Positions 55,029-64,000 of a DNA stretch of 64,000 bases are shown piece after piece (within the stretch, counting starts at the first letter, position 1; every line of letters begins with the position of its first letter). The DNA comes from Cannabis sativa (Eukaryota > Streptophyta > Magnoliopsida > Rosales > Cannabaceae): contig NC_083604.1 in NCBI RefSeq assembly GCF_029168945.1, forward strand, positions 46,619,686 to 46,683,685. The letters are read 5' to 3'. The position numbers and the translations under genes were made by a program. The notes beneath the pieces were generated by a model that was given only the letters and a program-made list of their open reading frames with translations, was not told the origin of the DNA and did not search any database.

Positions 55029-56937
55029 TGTTGGAATTTATTTTACCAGGATCTTAGATCTACTCACAAGTATGTTTATTAACACCCTAAATATGAACTT
55101 TCTAAAACGATGAAATAAACACATATAAAGTTAAAGAAACCTTACATTGGGTGCAGCGGAATATATTGACTCCTTCCGTTCAGATATCTAGCCCTTGATT
55201 CTATTCTGTAGCAGAGCATTATCAATATCTAAACCTGGATCTCTTTCTCTAAATCTTTGATGCTGAAACTCCTTCTTGCTGAAAGTCTTTCTTCACGATC
55301 TTCCTCACTATGATTGAGGTATCACTTGCTGTGTGTGGGCACTACTCATACACTAAGGATTTCGAAATTCAAGAGGAAGAGAGAGAGAATGGGTTCGGCC
55401 AAAGATAGGGAGAGAGAAGGCTCATGTTTTTCTGATTCAGAAAGTGTCAGAAAAAAAGTGTAGAAATTTTAGTGTAATTTTCCTGAAGCCTTCACTATCT
55501 ATTTATAGCATTCCACTAGGGTTAGGTTTGAATTATTTGGCATTAAAATAATGAAAATATCAGTTTAAATTTCCTACAAAAGTGGCAGGCCCTATACTAG
55601 TGGATTTGGGCCTCACTTTTTGCAATTTTGCAGTTTTACCTTTTCTGCATCTGATTTTCTCAAAAACGCCAATTTTCTAATTCAACCATTTAAATGTAAA
55701 TTCTAACTATTTAATAACTATAAATAATTATTAAATAATATTGTCATTTATCATATTTATTAATTGAACCATACAAAGTATCATAATTAACAAATATGCC
55801 CCTATAAACTCTTTCTTTACAATTTCGCCCTTACTTAGTGAAAAATTCACAAATAGACATAGTCTAATTTGAGAATTATAATTGATTAATCAAAACCAAT
55901 TATATGAGTCTTACAAGCAATATTATCTCAACTAGTGCGGGGACCATGGGTCTATATAACCGAGCTTCCAATAAGTAGATCAAGAATTTAGCACTAAAAT
56001 TCACTAACTTATTAATTCTTCGTTGAATCCACGCATAGAACTTAGAATTGCACTCTCAGTATATAGAATGCTCTATATGTTCCACCATATAGACACATCA
56101 TTAGTTATCCATTGTTATATTCCGAATGTGATCAATGATCCTCTATATGAATGATCTACACTGTAAAGGAATTAAATTACCGTTACACCCTACAATGTAT
56201 TTATTCCTTAAAACACTTGACCCCGTATAAATGATATTTCAGCTTATGTGAAATGAGTACTCCACTATTTATGTTCGTTTGGTCAAGCTCGAAGGAGATC
56301 ATCCTTTGCTTACTATTCGCCAGATAGAAGCTATAGATTCCATGTTTATGATAGCGCTCCCACTCAATTGCACTATCGTGTTCCCAAAATGTACCTATCA
56401 CCCTGACCTAAAACTAGGCTTAACTAACAAATCAAAGAACACGAATAGCCTTTCAAGATTGAGCCTAATCATAACAGGATTAAGAACATTTGATCTAGGA
56501 TCAACTAGGCGATATTGACTTGAATAGATATTACGGTAAGTTTAATAAATCTAAGTCAAAGTTCAATATCGGTCCCTTCCGATGCATACTCCATGCATCC
56601 AACCTGAGCTTTACTTTAACCAATGCTCTGGAAAGAACATAGCACTTCTCCAAATGCAAGTAAACTCTGTTGTAGATTATCATATCAGTAAAACCCTATG
56701 TCTGATAAATCTAGGAAACTTTATTCACATAGTCATGTTTACTTTCCAATGTGTTGACGGCACAATAAACGGAATCAAGTATGTGAAAAGGGTTTTAGAT
56801 GAATTTATACATTATGTACATATAATCATGAAATAAATCATGTGAACCATGCAACATTAAATGTTATTTTTGATCTATATTAATAAGTAAATCTGATTAT
56901 ATTGAAATGAGTTTTATTTAGGGCATAAAACCCAACA
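55029..56937 (-). repeat. Copia-2E 3' LTR
   Basis: 1,909 bp, minus-strand TGTTGGGTTTTATGCC...AAATTCCAACA. Candidate TATA box (minus TATAAATAG) at 55499-55507. The ORFs at 56201, 56279 and 56582 are not conserved as proteins in the other copies. Confidence 0.88.
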
Positions 56938-56952
56938 AACTCCCACTTGCAC
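56938..56952 (-). promoter_or_regulatory. Copia-2E polypurine tract
   Basis: Minus-strand GCAAGTGGGAGTT ends at the LTR; identical to the tract at 49226-49238 in Copia-2C. Confidence 0.8.
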
Positions 56953-59300
56953 TAATATAAAACAAAAAGTGCGTTTCAAATAATCTCAACACCTCGATAT
57001 ACAAATCAAGCGTAGTAGTAGGAAACTCCTCGTAATAGGATCTGAAAGGTTGAATTAACCACAACCTTTTCTCCACCATTACTCTTCCTTAATCACAAAA
57101 TCATTGATAATGTGAAATTCCTCTTTATATGTCTACTCTCTTGGGATACTGGATTCTATACCTTTGGCAACTACTTTTGGTTAATCAGGAAATTAACACT
57201 AGTAGTTTAAGGCAATTTGGAATATGGTGCCAAAGATGTATAGAACTTTCCTTAGACTGAATAAGTACCTTTCCTGCAACTTTAACATTCAGTCTCTCTT
57301 TGGTAGATCTAGAAACTTCAGATAGGTTTTTACACTTCTCCAAAATCATTATTCCACCCCCAGAGTAACCACCATCTTTTCAGAAAGATTTACTAGCACA
57401 AAGGCAAATTTCGAAATCTGATATGGTGTAGTCTAAGAGTTTTAAACACACTCTTATTGACTAACATATAGTTCCTCTTCTTAATCTTAGGATTTACTTG
57501 ATTGTCTTCCAATGTTCTTCTCCTGGATTAATCTGATACCTACTCATTACTCCCACTCAACAGCAGGTGTCTGGTCTAAGCCATACAAAAGCATATCTAA
57601 GACCTCTCACTGTTGATATAAGAAATTCTTTCATGGCTTTATCTTTTCTGGAATAGTTAAGACTTTTCCTCAGATGAATAAAATCTATACCTAAGAAGTT
57701 GTGAAGCTTCTATAGATTGCCATTAGAAAGAAAATGCTTCAGCATCTTACTAAAGTAAGTTGCTTGCATTAGAGTAAGTAATTACCAGGTATACCACAAG
57801 CCATAGGTTTAGATAAACTCAAACCTATAATACTAGGAACAGGAAGTTTTGTTAAGTCCATTGAATAGACTTATAAACGTAAATTTCCTTTTAAGTCCTT
57901 GTAATAGAAAACTTAAGGTTACTCCATGTGAATGGATTAAACCATAGTTCTATTGGCTTTCTTCTTAGTTTCTTATCTTGACAATCCATTACTTGTTTAC
58001 ACTCACAATGGATTTTAATCACTAGTGTCTCCCAAGTCATAAGAAGGTGAGTTCCTAGAAACTCTCCCACTACGACAAGGTACCGTGAATTATGTCGAAG
58101 AAAACTAAATGGTATTAACCTCTTTGGTTGTGACAAGACAACAGAGGCAGTGGGATCATCATATGTTATATAAGATGATAGAACACTTTTGGAATCAAGA
58201 AAAATATCTCCTTTATTTGCTACTTGTTATTAGACTTAGTCATTATCTTAGAAAATTAGTATTTGTTTGAACAAACACTTTCTTATCTATTGACAATGGG
58301 ATGGTCAACCCCTAATCACTTAGAATAGCTAACAAACCATGGTTAATAGTTCTAGCTTTTCTTAAGATTTTGATTAGGTCATCCATGAATCTAGTAATGA
58401 TTTACACTAAGTATACAACCATTACATCATTCTGAAATTGTATTACCATAGAAGGAATTAGGCAACGACTAGTAACTAATCATCAACATGCAACTCGAAA
58501 TTTCTAGGGAGGTAAGTCTGGATATAATTTAAAAATCAATTTAATGATCTTTGAACTGCATATCAACTAACTATTTCTCCACCCCTATCAGTTCGCAAGA
58601 TCTTTAACCACTTACCTTAATGGTTTTAACCATTGCTAGAAATTAATGAAATTTTTTTAAACATTTCAAATTTCTTGCTAAAAGGTATAATCTAGAGTTA
58701 TCGTTTTAAGAATACAACGAAAAACTCATATCCACCCCTGAATGTACATCCATCTGCGAATGAGATGAATTACTTTCAATGGATATAGGCATATTAACTC
58801 TTTGCAGAGATTGATCTTGTCAAATCCACTATGAACAAGATACAAATGCCATAGATTAAAAAAATGTGGTAGTGTCTTTTGATGACTTAGGTATAGTTAC
58901 ATCAACAAGTTCATAGAATACTGCAAGTGGATCCTGGTCAAAGAATACCTAACTCATATTCCATACACTTTTAATCCATTAATAGAAGATGGATATTAAA
59001 CACTTGAGAAAGTGTAACTGTATTGTATTCTGGAATTGGAAATATAAGAAAATTTCTATTTGGAATCTAAAATTAAAGTCAAAGACTTAAATTTATACCA
59101 AATATAATGAGTAATTCTATCTTGGACCAGCACTACTAATACAAACTCTAAGTCAGATTTGCCCATACAAGTAGGAGATTTCTAAGATTGAGGATTTATA
59201 TCAATTGGGAATAGAATTTCGGGATTATAATCATATGCGTCATTTATTTTCTCAAGAGAAAATATAATGACATTAAATGATTTATAGACCATTCATCAGA
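56953..59300 (-). pseudogene. Copia-2E pol relic
   Basis: The same degraded pol as in 2A and 2C, on the minus strand. GLRYAFVWLRPDT, VMSRYQINPGEEHWKTIK and LRRGT lie at about 57475-57615. The unassigned open piece 57891-58136 (VVGEFLGTHLLM..ETLVIKIHC) and integrase LRTDRGGE (about 58572-58598) follow upstream. The nonsense codons at 57494-57496 and 58617-58619 match those of the other copies. Because the element inserted recently, these stops were present before it moved. Confidence 0.75.
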
Positions 59301-61405
59301 TGATATCTTATTGAGCTAATTCGAAATGAATAAGCTAAGAGGAGTTAGGATAATTTCGTTTATAAATAAGAATCCAACGATGCTTCGATTAGCGAAAGAC
59401 AAAGTATCTTATTTATGTAAGCTTCTTGTTTCATATTGTAAAAATACTAGTCTAAGGTGTCATCAATTGATGAACAGCTAGATGTTGCATATACAATATT
59501 TATCTTTCGAGATCTTACACTATTATGTATGTCTAATGGTGAAAATCCACTAGGGATTTATATCATTAGATAACCAAGCCAAGTTAGACCAACAATGAAG
59601 ATTCGAAATTAAACTACAACTTAATAACAGAAAATAACATGGTTCAATATAAATTCATACACAATTCAGAAATTATAAATATATAGCAAGTAGGAATGAC
59701 AAGTGAAAATACTAAAAACTTACAATCCTAAATAATTTCTAAGGTTTTCAACAAACTGATATCAGTGTCCCGTTTAGGCGAGAGTCAAAGCTACCATTCA
59801 TTGAATAGAGTTGTCAGCTCATCTAAAATGTTAAACATTCTAACAACCTTTTATTCGATCAAGATTGGAATTCAGCGTTGTCCCGTTTAGGCGAGAGTCA
59901 AGGCAATTCTATCTTATGAGCTTCTACCATTGTTTCGCAATTTGCAAGTCAAGTATGGTCGCCACCATTAGGGTGATCCATACCATACAAAACACTTACA
60001 AACTACTTATCATTCGAGATTAAACGGAGCGAAATTGCTAATGAACGTTCCTCCATTAGGGAGGATTACTCACTAAAACAAACGCGGTGTAAAACCCACA
60101 ATGGAGATCGAATGTCTCTTGATAATAAAGCTCATTATTTAAAGAGAGTTGTATTTTCTTTGATTCTCTTTATTTAATCTATTTATTTTAAATATATATA
60201 TTTATTAATTAAAATTTCCAATTTAGAATGAAAAATTCTAAATATAAATTTTAATTTAATATTTATTAATTTTACTTAGATGGATATGAAAATAACATGA
60301 ATTATTTTCATCTTAGTAATAATTTCCAATAAATATTTAGAAAAATATTCAATTTAAGTTGTTACAAAATTAATTTAAATTAATTTACAACTCAAATTTT
60401 ATTTTCTATAAATATATATTGCATTTCGAAAAATTAAAGTATTCAAGGACACAATTTTCGAAAATGCATGTTAAAATAAAAAATTAATCCTGGAAAAATT
60501 ATTCTAATTTAATGTTGGCCAAAAATTAATTAATAAAATTAATTTACAACAAAAAATATAATTTTCCTATTTAATTAAATATATAAGAAAAATTTCAAAT
60601 ATTTAAGTATGATGATGAAAATCAACTTAAATATTAATTTTCTATTTAATTAAATATACTAGAAAAATACTTCAAGCAAAAATATCATCTATCTAGATTT
60701 TTCTTTGACTAATTAATTCAATTTCTAATAATATACTTTAATTCAATTTATTTTAAATTAATCATTAAATGAAAAAGTCATTGATTTAAGTTGATCCAAG
60801 AATTAATTAAAATAAATAATTAATTTACAACTTAATCTATTTTTCAAATAAAATTTGAAATTCCAGCATTTAAGAAATGCAATTTTGAAATTTGATTAAT
60901 AAAATAAAGAAAAAAAAATATTTTGAAAATTATTTAAATTTAGTTAAAAAATTAAATTTCAACTAAAAATAATTTTCTATTTAATTAAGTGTCATGAAAA
61001 AGAAATATTTAAGTATCATGATGAAAATCAACTTAGATATTTAATTTTCAAATGAATTAAATGTATTAAATTCAAGAAATAAATAATTAAGTGTAGAGAA
61101 GGCTTAATTATTAATTTTTAGTTTAATACTAGGAAAAATATACTTAAAATAAATTGTACCAAAATTAATTATATATAAATAATTAATTTCACAATGTATA
61201 ATATTTTCCTTTTAAATATTAGAAATAATAAGTAGTCTAGAAATAACTATCTAGAAAATATCTTATTTGACTAAGTATCTTTTCCACAAAATTTGAAAAA
61301 ATATCTAATTTAGGTTGTATTAGAAAAAAAACATCTAGAACCTATATATTTTTCAAATTTAAATTTAATTAAATATCAAAAATTAAGTTGTAACCACTTA
61401 ATTTG

Positions 61406-61513
61406 AAAATATTCCATTTTAAGTTAATATTCGAAAAGATATTAACTTAAAAAATATCTAAAATATTCCATTTTAAGTTAATATTCGAAAAGATATTAAC
61501 TTAAAAAATATCT
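61406..61513. repeat. 54-bp tandem duplication with hairpin
   Basis: Two identical units (61406-61459, 61460-61513), each with perfect 12-bp inverted arms TTAAGTTAATAT / ATATTAACTTAA around TCGAAAAG. Not seen in the Copia-2A leader. Confidence 0.85.
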
Positions 61514-63326
61514 AAAGAATCTTAATAACCAATGCCTAAAATTCCTCAACTTAATTTTGAAATTTTAAATCCAAAAGATATTCAGATTTAAGTTGGTTAG
61601 TTGTAGATAACTAAATATCAACTTAAATAGGAATATTTAATGAAAAATTTAAATTAAGCTCCAGATTGAATCTAGATGGTTCTAATTCTATTTTTAATTA
61701 AATACAAGAAAATACATATAGTTTAGCTTAGCATAAAAAAATTCTTTAAACTATAATTTTCTTAAATTAATTTCAAAATAAATGAAATTAATTATGTTGC
61801 TAATCAATTTTATTAGGTTAAACTAGTTTAATTAACCTAGTACAGTTATTCAAATCAGGCAAATGGGCCTTCACAATTGGGGTGATTCATGTGAGGGGGT
61901 GCTGGGTTCAGTATGTTGTACACACTTCTATGGCTCCCAACTCTCACACAAGGCCCAAAAGAGAGGAATTTAACCTTAATAAGAACAACTGTTATTAATT
62001 GAATAGGCCCAAAAACTAAATGGGCCTAAATAAATTCTATCAAGAACTATGATAATTTATTTTAGCAACAACAACCTATATGCATCTATAATAAAATTAA
62101 ACACATAAGCTCACACAGTCACACTTTGGATGTGTCCTATCATGTTGCTAGGTCATACACAGATGAAAGAAGATTGTAAATATACCTGTTACAAATTATT
62201 AACTTGACCAAGGGAGCCATCAGATCATTAGATCTGGCAAAAGGTAACCATGGCTATTTGCAATCAAGTAATAATAGGTTTTGAAAACTTACTCACAAGC
62301 TAAAACACATACTCCTGCAATAAGGTTAGCTGGATAGTTGGATGTAGGATTTATTTAATTTTAAATTAAATTATTAATTTTGAAATAATTAATTAATTAA
62401 AAAAATTTCAAAAATTAAAAAAAAATTTGAAATAAAAAAATTTCTAAATTAAATTTAAAATTAAACCTACAATTTTGAAAAATTAGGTTTCAACCAACCT
62501 AAATATCATTTCAAAAATTTGCTAACTACTTTTAAAATTTAAATGTTATTTTATAAATAAAAATAAAATAAAAAATTAAAAAGGATAAATGAATATCTTT
62601 TTCAGATTTTAAATGTAATTTAAATAAATAAAATAACAAAATTTAAAAGTTAGCAAAATATCTTACATCTATTTAAAATTACATGATTATAATTATCTTA
62701 TTTTAAATTTAAATAAGGTCAAATTATTTAAAAAAAGATTTCATTTAAAATATTTAAAATCTGACCTTAAATTTAAAAATAAGATAAGATATAATCAAAT
62801 TTAAAAATAAGATAGATTATTAAGCAAAAAAGATAGATAATAATATTTTCAAATTCAAATTAGACTAATATCTTGAATTAAATTTAAAAAATATTAAATT
62901 AATTCATAATGATAATTAGAATTGAATTAGGAATAGTAATAGTATAAATACAGAACTAGACAAAAAATCGGAAGTTAATTCCATGAAAAAGCATGAAAAA
63001 ACAAAGAAAAACGAAAAAATTGTGAGCTGTACGGACAGTTTTCGCGATCGCAGGAAAATTTCAGCACAGCTCCGATTTTTTCGAATCTTCAAAAAATCAT
63101 AACTAATTCAAATTAAATCGAAAGTGAGTTCTGTAAAAAAGTAACTTGCTTAATTTTTTCCATACTAACCAATAAAAATAATTCCAGAAACAGATATTCA
63201 ATTATTTTTAACGAAAATTTACAAACACCAATCAATCATCAAATAACACTCAATACAACATGATACCATCCAAAAACAAACAAACAATCGTTTTAAAGTC
63301 CAAATTTCTTGCAAGTAAATCAATTA

Positions 63327-63343
63327 CCATGGCTCTGAGGCCA
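63327..63343 (-). promoter_or_regulatory. Copia-2E primer-binding site
   Basis: Minus-strand TGGCCTCAGAGCCATGG, three bases from the 5' LTR; initiator tRNA-Met type with two changes at the same positions as in Copia-2A. Confidence 0.7.
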
Positions 63344-63345
63344 GT

Positions 63346-64000
63346 TGTTGGAATTTATTTTACCAGGATCTTAGATCTACTCACAAGTATGTTTATTAAC
63401 ACCCTAAATATGAACTTTCTAAATCGATGAAATAAACACATATAAAGTTAAAGAAACCTTACATTGGGTGCAGCGGAATATAATGACTCCTTCCGTTCAG
63501 ATATCTAGCCCTTGATTCCTTTCTGTAGCAGAGTATTATCAATATCTGTACCTGGATCTCTTTCTCTGAATCTTTGATGCTGAAACTCCTTCTTGCTGAA
63601 AGTCTTTCTTCACGTTCTTCCTCACTATGATTGAGGTATCACTTGCTGTGTGTGGGCACTACTCATATACTAAGGATTTCGAAATTCAAGAGGAAGAGAG
63701 AGAGAATGGGTTCGGCCAAAGATAGGGAGAGAGAAGGCTCAGGTTTTTGTGATTCAGAAAGTGTCAGAAAAAAAGTGTAGAAATTTTAGTGTAATTTTCC
63801 TGAAGCCTTCACTATCTATTTATAGCATTCCACTAGGGTTAGGTTTGAATTATTTGGCATTAAAATAATGAAAATATCAGTTTAAATTTCCTACAAAAGT
63901 GGCAGGCCCTATATAGTAGATTTGGGCCTCACTTTTTGCAATTTTGCAGTTTTACCTTTTCTGCATCTGATTTTCTCAAAAACGCCAATTTTCTAATTCA
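63346..64000 (-). repeat. Copia-2E 5' LTR, cut by window end
   Basis: 655 bp matching 55029-55685 with very few differences (for example ATATAGTAG for ATACTAGTGG near 63913). Confidence 0.88.

Larger units (their letters stand above)
59301..63345 (-). other. Copia-2E long AT-rich leader
   Basis: Non-coding region between primer-binding site and pol relic, matching 9063-12830 inverted. It keeps the TTGACTCTCGCCTAAACGGG pair (59767-59788, 59879-59900) and the third, diverged copy near 59382. A 54-bp tandem duplication is at 61406-61513. No ORF of note. Confidence 0.65.
55029..64000 (-). mobile_element. Copia-2E: Copia-2 copy with intact cis signals, dead pol
   Basis: 3' LTR at 55029-56937, interior 56938-63345 (6.4 kb), 5' LTR from 63346 to beyond the window end. 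The polypurine tract (minus GCAAGTGGGAGTT) and primer-binding site (minus TGGCCTCAGAGCCATGG, about 63327-63343) are present. The first several hundred bases of the two LTRs are nearly identical, so this is a recent insertion. The longest open frame in the interior is 81 codons. The right LTR is cut at base 64000, so the target duplication cannot be checked. Confidence 0.85.

Noticed and set aside
56279..56518. 79-residue plus-strand ORF in Copia-2E LTR, resembling a minus-strand ORF at 7635-7850
   Set aside because: The similarity is LTR sequence read from the same strand of the element; the frame is not kept in all copies and it lies in a non-coding LTR.

Overview
The window is plant nuclear DNA, almost certainly from an AT-rich eudicot genome; I cannot name the species. 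It is an intergenic nest of transposable elements. I find no intact host gene, rRNA, tRNA or CRISPR array. Copia and Gypsy LTR retrotransposons, Helitron ends, and CACTA, hAT and PIF/Harbinger MITEs account for about 90% of it.

Left block (1-25.8 kb). AT-rich DNA with two MITEs is followed by a Tourist-like MITE (TTA target duplication) whose two ends, at 2454 and 25759, are now 23 kb apart. Copia-1 (2675-25658, minus strand, TTTTT duplication) lies inside it. Copia-1 has in turn taken a 340-bp CACTA MITE in its integrase (GCT duplication), a 3'-truncated plus-strand copy of a second Copia family (Copia-2A, 7187 to about 14655), and a chromovirus-type Gypsy element (Gypsy-1, 16393-24996, minus strand, TAATA duplication). 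Gypsy-1 has 2.15-kb LTRs that are nearly identical, but its gag lacks the capsid core.

Middle block (25.8-50.2 kb). Helitron-type ends lie at 26311-28453, followed by worn repeats and a piece of a Tat antisense ORF. Copia-2C (plus strand, from 29693) has three insertions. Its 5' LTR is split by an almost complete Tat/Retand-type Gypsy element (29950-42292, ACTGG duplication). That element carries gag-PR-RT-RH-aRH-INT on the minus strand and a separate, intron-containing, TATA-driven gene on the plus strand. The Copia-2C interior is split by a 2.87-kb Gypsy-2 LTR, and its 3' LTR is cut by Gypsy-3 (50224-53192).

Right block (53.2-64 kb). A piece of a minus-strand Copia-2 LTR with an (AG)41 tract leads into a CACTA end with CACTACTAG terminus, then Copia-2E (55029 to beyond 64000, minus strand), with intact LTR, primer-binding site and polypurine tract.

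Two patterns stand out. First, three Copia-2 copies share the same pol nonsense codons but keep their cis signals, which points to amplification of an already dead master. Second, the LTRs of all three chromovirus-like Gypsy elements carry arrays of short perfect hairpins, most with 6-bp arms and a 7-nt loop. Arm sequences differ within and between arrays while the geometry is kept. I know of no named feature that explains this, and it is the best candidate here for something undescribed.
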